The position numbers and the translations under genes are program-made. The notes below the pieces were generated by a model. The model worked only from the letters and a program-made list of their open reading frames with translations, ran no database searches and was not told the origin of the DNA. From Saccharina japonica (Eukaryota > Sar > Phaeophyceae > Laminariales > Laminariaceae), in contig MEHQ01002400.1 in assembly GCA_008828725.1 (NCBI GenBank), forward strand, positions 292,645 to 356,644: a stretch of DNA of 64,000 nucleotides. The letters are read 5' to 3'. This document shows positions 53,906 to 64,000 of the stretch, one piece after another. How positions within the stretch are numbered: the stretch's first letter is position 1; every line of letters begins with the position of its first letter.

Positions 53906-54113
53906 GGCAGCGCTGTGTACTACGGCACCCACACGCACAACAGCTTCATTTTGGGGAGTTCCAATCGTGTGGAGGCTTTCTTCATACGGGCAGAAACAAT
54001 AAATTCAAATTTCCAGCGGCGTGCCGAAGCGCCACCAGGCGCACAAAACAGCGCCCACGGCCCACAACCCACGATCCTCAGCCCCCATCACAGCACCCAC
54101 CCGTGCATTTCAG
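53906..54113. promoter_or_regulatory. Head-to-head promoter, SR-like gene / HMG gene (copy 2)
   Basis: 208 bases, identical to 14496-14703. Here both sides lead into genes with downstream exons, so this is the likely ancestral arrangement. Confidence 0.58.
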
Positions 54114-57100
54114 ATGGCGGGAACCGAAGCCCCCCCTTCTGCTTCCGAGATCTCCAACGCGCTCGCGAACGGACAGGACAAAACAGAGCCTTCTCAAAAG
54201 CGCAGGAGAAAATCAGGCGGCAATGGTGCACATGCCGGCGACGATGCCCACGATAGATCAGGGCGAGGCCAGCCAGAAGAAGAGGACCAGGGCGCCCTCG
54301 GAGCACAAGGTAGGGGTGGCGTTCCACTTGAAGTCGTGGGTCCAGAAGTTGTGTATGGGAGGTTGCGCATGCCCAGCTTGTGTGGTTATGTTGGTATAGG
54401 CTCAACTTATTCGTACTACGAAAAGTACTCTTCACCATTTCCCCTCGAGAGAGAGGACTTTTGTGAACTGCATCTCTGCACGAGTAAAACAAAGAGGCGA
54501 CTACGAGCTACGAGTACGTACAAAGTAGAGTACGTAACTATACGACTCGTACTCGTACATCAGCAGCGGCAAAAGCAACAGCAGCAGCAGCAGTACGTAG
54601 TAGGAGTAGTGGTGGACGACGGATTGGATCATACATACTCTTTCCTGTCGTTCTTAGTCTTGCTCTGTTCGCGTTGTTTTTCATTCCATTTCATTTCGTT
54701 TCATTTAATTTGATTTTAGGGCATGTCTAAGGGCCGTTTTTAACGACGCGTATTTAGCAAATAAATTGCCAAATTTCCATTTTTTGGCAAGTTTTACTTG
54801 CCAAAAAGCAAAAAACTTGCCGAGTTTTTTTCCGGATATTTCCGTAGCTGTTCGTTGGCAAGTTTTTGGAAAGTCAAATTTGCTATTTCACTTGCCATTT
54901 GCGACCAATCACGCCTACCCAAGACCATGCAAACCACACGCCGTTGCGCTAGACGCACGAGCTGCAGCAACACAGGAAGATACCGAGGGTTAGATGTTGG
55001 TGCTGACAGCAGATGATGGTGGCTGACGGCACTGCTGAAGGGGTTGCTGGCGCGGGTGACGAACCGCATGCAGGCGTGGCACTGGTGCCGTCTGGGGCTG
55101 ATGCTCAAGTCAATCCCAATCAAACCGTCGCTCCAGCTTTCCCAAGACAGCGAACAACGTGACTATGATCGCCCTGGAGGGCTGTCCACCTCTGGGATCT
55201 ACGAGATATGCTTGGATCCGTCTCCAGGCCACCCATGCCTCGACGAGGGTGTCGTCTAGCTGTCCGATCCTTGCTGTACGGGGTTTGATAAAAAAACTGA
55301 AGGCGTTACGTGGCTCAAATAGCAAGTTTCTTGCCATTTCATCGTGTTTGTCGATAGAAAGTATTTTCCAATACTTGCCAATTTGTTGTTGCCAAAATAG
55401 CAAGTTTTTTGCTATTTGCTCGTGTCGTTAAAAACGGCCCTAAGGGCATGCCCAAACAGAAACGAAAACGAAAACCGAACAGCGAAATGAAAATAAACAG
55501 GGCGCTGATTGGTCCCTGGAACAAACGTGTTCCCCTTCGTTTTTTTTGTTCTGAGAAAATCAACGATTTACAACCTATTGCGAAAAACAAAATGTTGACA
55601 GCTGAAAAACGAAAAGGAAAACGAAAGCACGAGCAGCAGCTGTCAGCGAAGCCACGTCAAAATATCATATCAGGACTGCCACACGCAGCACGCAACCCAC
55701 AGCTAGCACGCCAACACAGCCGCACAGATCCCCCGTAAATAGCCAGCGGGCCAACCACAACACCAGCCCCGACGCTCTAGGGCCTTTGTTTGCCGGCGTT
55801 CGAGCCAAAGCGAAGATAATTTGAGCAGAGTTCAGCATCATGCCCTCGAGAATGAGGTTGAATGTTCGTTCTCAGTATAATTTGAATTTTGATCCCGGGG
55901 CGTCAAAGTTGGACACGCGACCACCTCCACGGGAGGCCCAACGACCTCCCGGTATCGAGTTGTCGTGGCTTCTGCCTGCTCCTCTGGTGGGCCTGTGGTG
56001 CCGAGCGCTAGATTGTCGGCATGTGTACATAGTTGTGGACAGCCCATGGCTTGTGCTGTCAGTTTTTTTTCGCCTGGATCTTTGCTGTTCCCAATTCGTT
56101 TCTGTTTGGACACGTCGGCTAAAATGATACCGAAAACGAAACGATTTCGTTTTTCGTTTTCGTTTTCGTTTCTGTTTAGACATGCCCTTATTGTCTGCCG
56201 CGTCTCCCCTGGGAGAAGCACGACACGTTCTTTCTTTTTTTGTCATGTTTTTGTTTGGTTGTTTGATTGTTGATTTGCGTTATTATATTTCTTTTTTTTC
56301 CCCCTTTTCGTTTTTTATCATTTTTCTTCTTTTCTTTTCTTCTTTTTTTCTCTTTCATGCACCTGGATTGCTAGCAGGGTAGGTCTTGCCTGTCGTCTAT
56401 GGCATTTCATTGTCTGCTCTGCTTACTGCACTGAGCGACGTATCTCTGTGTCGTAGTTTTGTGACCACAGAACTGGTACCTTTCTTAGGATGAAGAATCG
56501 GCACGGACACTGGGTGTGCTGGATGTCGACGGGTAGAAAGGAAGGTTTAATGTGAAGAACACACACACGACAGCAGTACGAGTGGTAAACCTGATCCCTG
56601 AGATCGACCAACTTTCCGCGCGTGCAGAGGATACGTCTCGGGAACTTCTTGAACTTCCACCGTGTTTCCGATACGTGAATAAAACGGGATGGTGTCTATT
56701 AATAGTGACACAAACAGTACCTGGTAGGTATTTATACTCAACAGAGTATTGGTAGTAGAAATGGCGAAAGTAACAACAAAAGCAATTGATCGTGGTCATC
56801 AGAAAGAGTGATCCTTTGTCTCTGTCTGTTCCTTGCTGCAGTATTAATAGTATGTGCAGTAGCGCTAATGTGGAGTACTACACTGCCATACGAGGGCGCA
56901 CTCTATCACTTGCAACACCGGCATACCACAGGTACTCACGTACTCACACCCTGACTGAGCCCCACCATGTCACTCATGTCTTCTCGGCTTGTAGTCTACC
57001 GTACAGGGTAACACACGGGTGATGCTATTATTACGGAGGACCCTATTGTCCTACTGCTGTAGTAAATAAGACCAAATATTTCTAGTAGAAACAGGGAAAG

Positions 57101-59171
57101 ATATGATGTGGGTTTTTGTCTGTACCGCCGTAGGTCCTATTCACCATATGGTCCCCCGCAGAAAATACCAGTCAGTAAAGATAACACACCCCTCGGAAGA
57201 ATTTCCAAGCTGATTTTCTGGACGACGGGGAGAGAGTGCAAACTCGGAGCGACGCCGCGCCACTATGGAAAGATAAAGACACCGACGAGATCTTCCCAAC
57301 GCCGCCATTATCGTTGTGTGGAAACCCCTGGTTTTGGTAGGAAATCGGCTCTGAAATTAAGTCTCAGGGGGGGGGGGGCGTACTCATTTGTTGCTTGCCT
57401 TAGTCATTTGACCATTGACCACGCATCCCTTTCGAGACGGAGCACCGTTCCTACTCCTAATAGAGACACCTCCAACACTTGGGCGCTCATTACGTTGTTT
57501 CCATATATTACAAAGAAATGTTTTGCTAATCTTATCTCCTTCCTGTTTCGCCGCCTGTGGCCACCATCTATCTCCTAAGATAGCGATCGTTTTCTCGCTA
57601 CTATTTAATGTACCAAACTGCTCCATGTCACACTCGTGTATTTTCCTCATCTCCTCTAGCACATCCCTTTCCTCCTTGTACCTTTCATATTCGAGGAGGT
57701 TACCTCATCACCCGTGTGATACATACGGGTGTGCTCCTTAGTTTGCCACTATACAGTCAGTAGTACAGGACACCTATTAATAATAAGAAATAGGCTATCA
57801 AGAAAGCCAGGCTGATATTTAGAGGAAAATAAGAATTTCGGGAGTCGTTATCTTGAAATCATTGTAGGACATCATTGTAGAAAACACCCTCTCTCAGATA
57901 GGAAATCCAGCCTGGACCATATTTCCTGTTTCTTCGCAGGTGCCCTGTACTGTAATATGAAGCAGATAAAGCTCGAGAGTTGCTCACCGCTTCTTCGTAC
58001 TGTAATATGAAGCAGATAAAGCTCGAGAGTTGCTCACCGCTTCTTCGAGGAAATGGTTGACACACACTGTGTACGAGACGAGTATAACTAACCCTAACCC
58101 TACCCCTAAGCCAATCAGAGCAGCCCTAGCCCTGACCCTAAGCCAATCAGACCAACCCCAACCCTGACCCTCAGCCAATCAAACCAACCCTAGCACTGAC
58201 CCCAAGCCAATCGGACCAGCCCTACCTCTGACCCTAAGCCAATTAGAGCAGCGCTAGCCCTGACCCTAAGCCAATCAGACCACCCCTAGCCCTGACCCTT
58301 AGCCAATCAAATCAGACCAAATCTCGAAAAGTGGGTAAGCTCTACTGCTCAAGCCGGAAGGGCGTAAACTTTTCAACTATTGTGAGAGGGCGAGAGGGCT
58401 CGTTTTGTTGTTTCCGCGGCTTTCTTCGTTCGGGGGAGGGGGCTATTTTTTTTCGGGTGATCAACGTTGAAGCTCATGCTACAAAATTTAACATTGTCGA
58501 ATGGCAAAGATGATAACAATAATGCATACGTACGTACCAGGTACCAGGCATCCCTTTATCATTTTCATGTATGCGTACAATATAACAGTAGCACTCTTGA
58601 CACAGAATATAATGATTGTTTGTATATTAACATGTAATTGAAATGGTGCTTATATTTCGGGTCGTGCTGGTACAGCAGTTCTCGTCCAGAGTACAGGACG
58701 CCTGCTATGGTAAGAACGTCCAGGCTGAGATTTACATCGGGGGGGGGGGAGGTCGGGATTCGTTATACTATAGTTTATTAGGTATCACGCAAATACGAAA
58801 TCCAGCCTGGACAAGCCTTCCTGTTTCTTTACCACTCCCTTCTCAAAATCGAAACCCAGCATGGACCAGCTTTCCTGTTCTCACTACGTAGTACCATTCT
58901 AAGGTGTTCTGTACTACCGTACGTGCCTGGTACCAGTACGCGTGTTGACGTAATCTGACCACTGCTGTCGTTGTCTCTGCCCGTTGCAGCGGAAGGCTCC
59001 GACAAAGGGCCGAACGATGCAGCGCTACCATTAAGCGACACCGATGCTGACGGAGTTGCCACTGCCGGCAGGGGAGGGGGGCAGGGGGGAGAGGGGAAGG
59101 GGGAGGGAGAGGGTGGCAAGGGGGAACAGGAACAGGGTGGAAGCAATGAAGAGGAGGAAGAGGAGGAGGAA

Positions 59172-59203
<32 letters not shown>

Positions 59204-61975
59204 AGAAGAGGAGGAGGAGGAAGATGAGGAAGAAGAAGAGGAGGAGGAGGGGGGAGAAGAGGGAGGGGAGGGGGGTGTAGAGGAAGAAGGGGCGCAGGGC
59301 AGCGAACAGGCGGCGGCGGCGGCGGCGGCAGGGGATGCCGCTGGGAAAAACGACGGGAAAAAGATAGTCAGGGCACGGTCTGCGTGGATGCTTTTCCTCG
59401 CCGACAACCGAGAAAAGGTGAGCATGGGCCTCGCTCTTACTCGTGCGACGAATGGCGTCGGAATCGGACACCGAATCGGAATCGGATTCAGAATTAGACA
59501 CGTAATCGGAATTGGAGCCCGTATCGGACACCGAAACGGAGCCGGATTCGGAATCGGAGCCGGAATCGGACACCGAATCGGAATCGGAGTCGGGTTGGAG
59601 TCGGATAAGTTGAGGAACCTGGAAAATATTGGGTTTCCCCTCTACCTTAGTGGCCTGACTCTTCCCGGGGCTAACGGGAAGCGTGCTGTATTGCAGCAGT
59701 GCAATTTTACCGCTCAGACTTGTCGGGAACTTTTTGTACTGTGCGCGACCTCACTCAAGCAATTGAGAGTTATAAGCCCTCTCCTACTGGAAATTGGTTC
59801 TACTCTTCATCCAAGTAGTTTGTCCTCTCAAATTTTGCACGGCTTATATTTAAGACGTGTCAAATATCGAACGGAGAATCGATTTCCACTTTATGATCTA
59901 GATCTTTCACGGCAGATACATTCCTGATCTGTATGATCTGTGTGATCTACGTAGCCCATATGCGGGGTACGAGCCGTATAGTCTTCGTGATCTGGGACAT
60001 GTTTCCTGGGTTGGATCGGTACTGTATCTATCTTGCACAGCATATCAGAACGGCAGGTTAGGATGTAGATGCTCTGTAGATGATCTGGACCCTAATTGAT
60101 ATCTCAGAACGGCAGGGTAGGATCTAGATGATCTGTAGATGATCTGGACCCTGATTGATATCTCAGAACGGAAGGGTAAGATCTAGATGATCTGTAGATG
60201 ATCTGGCCCTAATCAATATATCAGAACGGCAGGTTAGGATCAAGATGATCTGTAGATGATCTGGACCCTAATAAATATCTCAGAACGGCAGGGTAGGATC
60301 TAGATGATCCATAGATGATCTGGACCCTAATCAATATCTCAGAACGGCGGGTTAGGATCTAGATGATCTGTAGATGATCTGGACCCTAATCAATATCTCA
60401 GAACGGCAGGTTAGGATCTAGACGATCTGTAGATGATCTGGACTCTGCTCAACATCTCAGAACGGCAGATTGGACTCTAGATTTTCTAGACCCTGCACAA
60501 CATCTAAGAACGGCAGGTTATAATCTACAGATGATCTAGATGATCTATCTGCAGAGTATCGATCTGTAGATGGAGTATCTGTAGATGGTCTGTACGACGT
60601 GTGCGACATTTTGTTAAAAACTGAAGTTAGTGCAGAACACTGCCTCACCCCGAACAATGGAGCCTTGCCCAAAAGGAGGGTTTCTCTAACCGGTGCCGCG
60701 TGTACTGCTGTATCCCACCAAAATAAAAAAAATGCTGTGATACCCGGACCTAATGGAAGCGGTGTGTGTAAGCGCTATATATGGTGTATTTGTATATGTT
60801 TAGCGCCGTGATGAGCGTCACCCGTCAGCACTCACTCCTCTGCCTTTAGAACTCGTTCGGGTGCGACTCCGCTCCATTTTGGTGTTGTTTGTTTTCTTCT
60901 GTTATTTTTTCTTCCGTTGTCTGGGCGGGCGGAGTGGGGGGNCTCCCTCTCCCTCTCCCTCTCCCTCTCCCTCTCCCTTTGAACATCTCAACAGCTCGTA
61001 CCTTGGAATAAGAGACACGACCATAAGGTCTACTACATTGCTATTGAGTATGCACTGCTGTGCATTTGTGTATTGTCCGAAGGCACATACATTCATCTAA
61101 ATATATCTCAACATATGTACACATATCTCCCCAATACGTATCTCTTTCAATACCTCTCTCACTAACTCTTCAAACCTCTAACGATAAGTGTATATATACA
61201 TATCCCCAATACGTATCTCTCTCAATATATATATACATATCTAAATTTCTTCACACCTCTAAGCCTCCTCTCTCTCTCTCTCTCTCGGTGCAACCGCATC
61301 ATCGCCGATTAGCCCGTCAACAAAACACGACTCGCCCTCCCGCTGCTGCTGCTGGTCTACAGGTGTCGTTCAAGCCAGGGCGGGGGCTTGTGCTGCGGTA
61401 CATATCGGAAGACGAGGCCGCAGAATTCACCATCCCTCCTTTCCAGGTGCGTGCGACAAAGAAGAGGGGGGGGGTGTACTCATGCCGTGCATGGCCGTAG
61501 TCGCATGACCATAGGTAGACCCTCACATCCCTACAATCCCGGAGACGGAGCACGTTGGGCTTTCACCAACACCATGCAGAACATTGCTCGCACCAAGGGT
61601 ACCGCAAAACGTGAGGTTTTGGGCGAGTCGCGAGGAGGGCGTTGTACTCATCTGTTGCTTACCTTGGCCATTTGACCATTGATCGGTGGCGGTGCCCCTC
61701 GTGACGGGCGTTGCCGCGCATCCCTTTCGAGACGGAGCACCGTTCCTGCTCGTAACAGAGACACCTCCAACTGTTGGGGCGCTCAATACGTTTTTTTTTT
61801 CTCCATGTATTACATAGAAAGTGTTTGCTAATCTTATCCCCTTTCCTGTTTGGGGGTGGGTCTACGGCTGCAGGTGCGCGAGGTGCACCCGGGGTTGCCG
61901 ATCGGGCCGATGCAGAAGATTCTGAGCGAGATGTGGAAGGCCCTCTCCGAGGAGGAGACCGCCCGTTACACCAAG
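54114..61975 (+). CDS. HMG-box chromatin protein with Glu-rich tract, 3' end not resolved
   Basis: Exons 54114-54309, 58990-59417 and 61874-61975, all GT-AG. Exon 1 leaves one base (G), which with CG at 58990 restores a codon; exons 2 and 3 join at phase 0. Predicted product so far is 242 residues. Residues 27-36 (SQKRRRKSGG) look like a nuclear signal; 119 to about 155 are nearly all Glu; 191-242 form most of an HMG box: IVRARSAWMLFLADNREK joined to VREVHPGLPIGPMQKILSEM and WKALSEEETARYTK. HMG boxes bind and bend DNA in chromatin. The third helix of the box is incomplete, so at least one more exon is expected after 61975. Joining exon 1 to exon 2 is an inference from phase, strand and position, across a 4.7 kb intron. 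An exon-like 28-codon segment lies between exons 2 and 3 (61363-61446). Confidence 0.68.
54731..56187. mobile_element. Two adjacent TWA-flanked MITEs, copy 2
   Basis: Duplicates of 15321-16030 and 16034-16777 (here 54731-55440 and 55444-56187), with the same TIRs. About seven substitutions fall within roughly 55230-55365, unlike the nearly unchanged surroundings. Confidence 0.8.
57379..57692 (-). mobile_element. LINE fragment, 3' end (copy 2)
   Basis: Same insertion as 17973-18289, with a 12-base C-run tail (57367-57378 on plus). The frame reads EMRKIHECDMEQFGTLNSSE to GQMTKASNK-stop. The first ~130 bases equal copy 1; the remainder differs at about 5% and has a 3-base deletion. It ends at 57692 in 'tttcatattc'. 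Confidence 0.8.
57764..57949. mobile_element. MITE family 3 (TACAGGACACC)
   Basis: Same layout as 25271-25444, including 'aagccaggctgatatttaga' and 'gaaatccagcctggaccata', ending 'ggtgccctgta'. Confidence 0.8.
57949..58048. repeat. 49-50 bp tandem duplication
   Basis: 'actgtaatatgaagcagata' 'aagctcgagagttgctcacc' 'gcttcttcg' occurs twice back to back without a difference. Confidence 0.9.
58085..58320. repeat. Minisatellite with a CCAAT core (~35 bp, seven units)
   Basis: Units such as 'ccctgaccctaagccaatca' 'gaccaaccctagc'. It opens with 'aaccctaaccctacccct', which resembles a telomere-like repeat. AGCCAAT appears in each unit; a stray degenerate unit is at 62130-62170. It lies in intron 1 of the HMG gene. 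Confidence 0.88.
58692..58913. mobile_element. MITE family 3, with an internal partial duplication
   Basis: Starts 'tacaggacgcctgctatggt', ends 'ggtgttctgta'. The right arm is duplicated ('aatccagcctggacaagcct' and 'aacccagcatggaccagctt'). Ends 76 bases before HMG exon 2. Confidence 0.75.
59455..59610. repeat. Short-period repeat GGAATCGGA
   Basis: 'cggaatcggacaccgaatcg' type units (6-9 bp variants) immediately follow HMG exon 2. Confidence 0.8.
59930..60595. repeat. 58-60 bp satellite, about nine units
   Basis: Unit: 'tctcagaacggcaggttagg' 'atctagatgatctgtagatg' 'atctggaccctaatcaata'. Single units in reverse orientation occur near 900 and 3090 and in their copy 2 equivalents. It lies in an HMG gene intron. 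Confidence 0.92.
60943..60979. repeat. (CCCTCT)n microsatellite next to an N
   Basis: Six CCCTCT units directly after the ambiguous base at 60942, so the array length is uncertain. Confidence 0.8.
61363..61446 (+). CDS. Exon-like segment, 28 codons, relation uncertain
   Basis: Flanked by CTACAG and GTGCGT, phase 0 on both sides, encoding VSFKPGRGLVLRYISEDEAA and EFTIPPFQ. If spliced with its neighbours it would insert 28 residues between helices 1 and 2 of the HMG box, which that fold would hardly tolerate. It could be an alternative exon, belong with the DUF971 exon at 63429 (same phase), or be misplaced by assembly near the N at 60942. I do not recognise the sequence. Confidence 0.45.
61475..61640 (-). 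mobile_element. Short retroelement family A, 3' part
   Basis: 'gtactcatgccgtgcatggc' 'cgtagtcgcatgaccatagg' through 'ggagacggagcacgttgggc' and 'aaaacgtgaggttttgggcg'. G run on the tail side (61465-61474). Confidence 0.72.
61648..61850 (-). mobile_element. LINE fragment, 3' end
   Basis: 'gtactcatctgttgcttacc' to 'gctaatcttatcccctttcc' parallels the LINE at 57379, with a ~24-base insertion ('cggtggcggtgcccctcgtg') near 61685. It lies only 23 bases before the HMG exon at 61874. Confidence 0.78.
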
Positions 61976-61998
61976 GTGCGTTGTCCCCGGTACTACTA

Positions 61999-62300
61999 GG
62001 GCCGGTTGAGTTTGAGTAGTGCCGGCTGCCCCGCCTACAGGGGGCCGCCTTTGGCATTGCCTGCTGGCAGCACAGAGATGAAAAGTGTGCAGAAAGAGGA
62101 CCCTGTTTACGGGGACGAACAGAAACTAACCCTGAGCCCAAGCCTAATCCAATCAGACCAAATCAACCATTGGTACCTCGTACACAGAAGTGTATATATA
62201 TGTCAAACCATTTTACTGAAGAAAAAAAAAAGTATAGAGCCGGTTACCGCTACGTATAGAGCCGGTATTGTTGGCTGGCGCATGCCACTGCGTCTAGGGG
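61999..62300. mobile_element. Degenerate relative of the 13271 MITE
   Basis: 'agggccggttgagtttgagt' 'agtgccggctgcccc' at the left and 'tagagccggtattgttggct' 'ggcgcatgccactgcg' at the right match the ends and interior of 13271-13440, with a larger middle. Confidence 0.6.
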
Positions 62301-62879
62301 GGGGCACTACTACTTTGTAGTAGATATGGGTATTATTTGTTTTGCTCCGGAAGAGGAGGATGCGTGTTTGTACCTCTCGGGACCAGGAGCATTTCTGTTG
62401 AAAATATTTGTATCGTTCTCGCCCCGCGTGTGCGTATGCGCGCCCCGCGAGTATTTGTACGTGTCTCGTAGGTAGGTGGGTATTGTATGTCGAGTAGTAG
62501 GTATCGCCTGGGCGAGAAGAAAGGCGTAACGTTTAACAGCACCGGTATTGATTTTTTGTACCTCAGGGAGAGGACGATCTTTTTGTGTACTGTACGAGTG
62601 TTATCTTTCTCGCCCCCAGAGGTATGTGCAGCACACAGCCAGTGATATCGCACGCCAGCCATGTGGTACAGCGTCCATCATCATACACGTCAACCACAAA
62701 AAGAAGCTAACCATACCACGCGCCAACCATTGCATTCATCATGTAATACGCCAACCATTGCGTTTGAGCTGTTCATAGAACAACCGAGGTACATTTTTGT
62801 TTTTTGTTTTTGTTTTTGTTGTTGTCGCCACGGCTGGTGGTCAAGTTAGATCATTTTTGTGCGAGGTGGAGACCCTTAA

Positions 62880-63047
62880 GGGCCCGTTTTAACGAAGAAA
62901 AAAAAATAATTTGGAAAAAACAAAAATTAAATCCGCTTTTCATTGGTCGGAACCCGCACCACCACCCAAGATTATACCCCAAGATCCTAATCTTTGGTGC
63001 TGGTGCGTGTGTTGACCAATGAAAAGCGAATTTGAATTTTAGGGCCC
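62880..63047. mobile_element. Hairpin-forming MITE-like element
   Basis: GGGCCC at both ends, with the inner inverted pair CGCTTTTCATTGGTC / GACCAATGAAAAGCG. Left flank TTAA, right part 'gaattaacgag'. Ends resemble the 31569 and 15321 elements. Confidence 0.65.
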
Positions 63048-63084
63048 GAATTAACGAGTATAAAATAAATNCTCCCTCCCATGC

Positions 63085-63425
63085 CCATGTCTGATGTCCT
63101 TCGGCCGCCGCAATCCGTCCCGACCCCACGGAACCGAACGGGATCGACTGAAAACAAAACAAACGAAACGAAACCGAAAACGAAAACCGAAAACGAAACC
63201 AAAACCGAAAACGAAACGAAATGAAAACCGAAAACGAAAACGAAAACGAAAACGAAACCAAAACCAAACCACATCCCGAAACCCAAAACCGAACAAAAAC
63301 CAACACAAAATACCTCAAAACACGAAACACAAACACCACAAAACACGAAACACAACACAACACAACACAAAACACAACACAACACAACACAACACACAAA
63401 CAAAACAAAAAACAAAACGAAAAAC
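63085..63425. repeat. A-rich low-complexity tract (GAAAACC/GAAAC and AACAC motifs)
   Basis: After the N at 63071, 'aaaaccgaaaacgaaaacga' and 'cacaacacaacacaacacac' fill the space up to the exon at 63429. No gene on either strand. Confidence 0.8.
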
Positions 63426-63428
63426 AAG

Positions 63429-63599
63429 TTGCGGATACGCGACCCGGCGACTGGTTTGCCGTTGGCGGGGGAGCAGAGTGCCGCAGTTCCGGAAGACGTG
63501 GAGCCCGTGAGCGTCAGCATCAGAGGCAACTACGCCGTGTCCATCTCCTGGAGCGACGGCCACCGGGGGGCTATCTACAGCTACCGCGTGCTGCGAAAG
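63429..63599 (+). CDS. Exon with DUF971 (GBBH-like N-terminal) domain, partial gene
   Basis: 57 codons, phase 0 at both ends, AAG before and GTAGCG after. LRIRDPATGLPL leads into VSVSIRGNYAVSISWSDGHR and GAIYSYRVLRK, the 'W-x-D-G-H ... Y ... LR' core of DUF971. This domain is found at the C-terminus of HCF101-type iron-sulphur carrier proteins and at the N-terminus of gamma-butyrobetaine dioxygenase-like enzymes; neither partner domain is in the window. Phase and strand would allow it to follow the HMG exon at 61874, but an HMG-DUF971 fusion is not something I know, and an N at 63071 lies between. The acceptor has an A-rich, not pyrimidine-rich, lead. Confidence 0.6.
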
Positions 63600-63639
63600 G
63601 TAGCGGAAGAGGCGTTGCTTGCGGGAGGGGGGGCGGGGG

Positions 63640-63860
63640 GTTAGGAATTCCCCCCCCAGGAAATTAATTGCCCATACGAGGAGTTTTGCCCCAGCAGGAT
63701 GTTTTACAGGATTTTTTCCCCCAGATTATTATTTTGAGGATTTTTGCCCACGGGAATTTTCAAAAGAATTTACCCCAACGAGTTTTTCGAAGAGATGGTT
63801 TTAAAGGAGTTCCCCCCCCCCAGGAATTTTAAAAGAATGGTCAAAGGGGTTTCCCAGGAA
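63640..63860. repeat. Degenerate short repeat around CCCCAGGAATTTT
   Basis: Units such as 'ccccccaggaaattaattgc', 'cccacgggaattttcaaaag' and 'ccccaggaattttaaaagaa' at irregular spacing. No gene seen from 63600 to the window end. Confidence 0.6.
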
Positions 63861-63974
63861 TGTTGTGCCCCAGCCCTAGAGCGGGGAGGGAGAAGGGGAA
63901 GGGGGTATTTGGTTGGGTTGTTTTGCGAGAGGACGAGGAGCATTGGCAACGAGCGTTAGAGAGAAGAGGAGGGG

Positions 63975-64000
63975 AGGGTGTACTCATGGCGTGCATGGCC
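63975..64000 (-). mobile_element. Short retroelement family A, start of a copy cut by the window edge
   Basis: 'gagggtgtactcatggcgtg' then 'catggcc' is the terminal motif of family A in minus orientation. Confidence 0.6.

Larger units (their letters stand above)
39406..57692. repeat. Segmental duplication, copy 2
   Basis: Direct copy of 1-18289. It carries the same repeats as copy 1 at matching positions, including the tRNA-like unit, minisatellites, MITEs and retroelement tails. Copy-number differences seen: one fewer 20-bp unit in the TAGTAAGTCATTA minisatellite, an extra G-run of about 26 bp near 48630, a 4-bp duplicated TATG near 41335, and different homopolymer lengths. It leaves homology with copy 1 at 57692, where this copy runs on into the HMG gene intron. 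Confidence 0.97.

Noticed and set aside
58085..58130. Chromosome end (telomere)
   Set aside because: Only two or three CCCTAA-like units, which pass directly into a CCAAT minisatellite with ordinary genes beyond.
59930..60595. Possible CRISPR array
   Set aside because: The units are repeated throughout without unique spacers, and the context is eukaryotic; it is a satellite.

Overview
This is nuclear DNA from a repeat-rich eukaryote, probably an alga or related protist. I cannot name the species. The evidence is genes split by GT-AG introns, a mitochondrial ADP/ATP carrier with an 8.9 kb intron, an HMG-box protein, an SR-like nuclear protein, non-LTR retroelement fragments, many MITEs, and long micro- and minisatellites. 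There are no bacterial-style operons.

Layout. (1) 1-18289 and 39406-57692 are two near-identical direct copies of one segment, about 39.4 kb apart. The first is cut by the window edge. Each holds a complete-looking series of nine coding exons of a Ser/Arg/Lys/His-rich nuclear-type protein (minus strand) and, head to head with it, the first coding exon of a second gene (plus strand). (2) 18571-24365 is single-copy DNA leading into a perfect 4.7 kb (AAGC)n tract that ends at an N beside a retroelement tail. (3) 24366-28434 is a field of MITEs. (4) 28435-38733 has the first exon of an Hsp90 co-chaperone p23 (minus) diverging from a complete two-exon ADP/ATP carrier (plus), whose intron is packed with DNA-transposon remnants. 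(5) 57693-64000 is the single-copy continuation of the second segment copy. It carries the HMG-box exons that fit, in phase, to the first exon inside the duplicated segment, then a DUF971-type exon, satellites and more retroelement tails.

The simplest reading is a tandem duplication of about 39.4 kb. Copy 2 keeps an intact HMG gene, while copy 1 keeps only its promoter and first exon. The junction lies inside a LINE fragment: homology stops there and divergence rises sharply just before it, as expected for recombination between two LINE copies. A false duplication from uncollapsed haplotypes is the main alternative. Single Ns at 24295, 60942 and 63071 mark places where the assembly was joined.

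The gene-level content is ordinary (energy exchange, chaperone, chromatin, RNA processing). The unusual material is in the repeats: a LINE and a short element that share their 3' end and a C-run tail, several hairpin MITE families with nested insertions, an over-represented short palindrome, and the giant microsatellite. I found no CRISPR array, rRNA or convincing intact tRNA.
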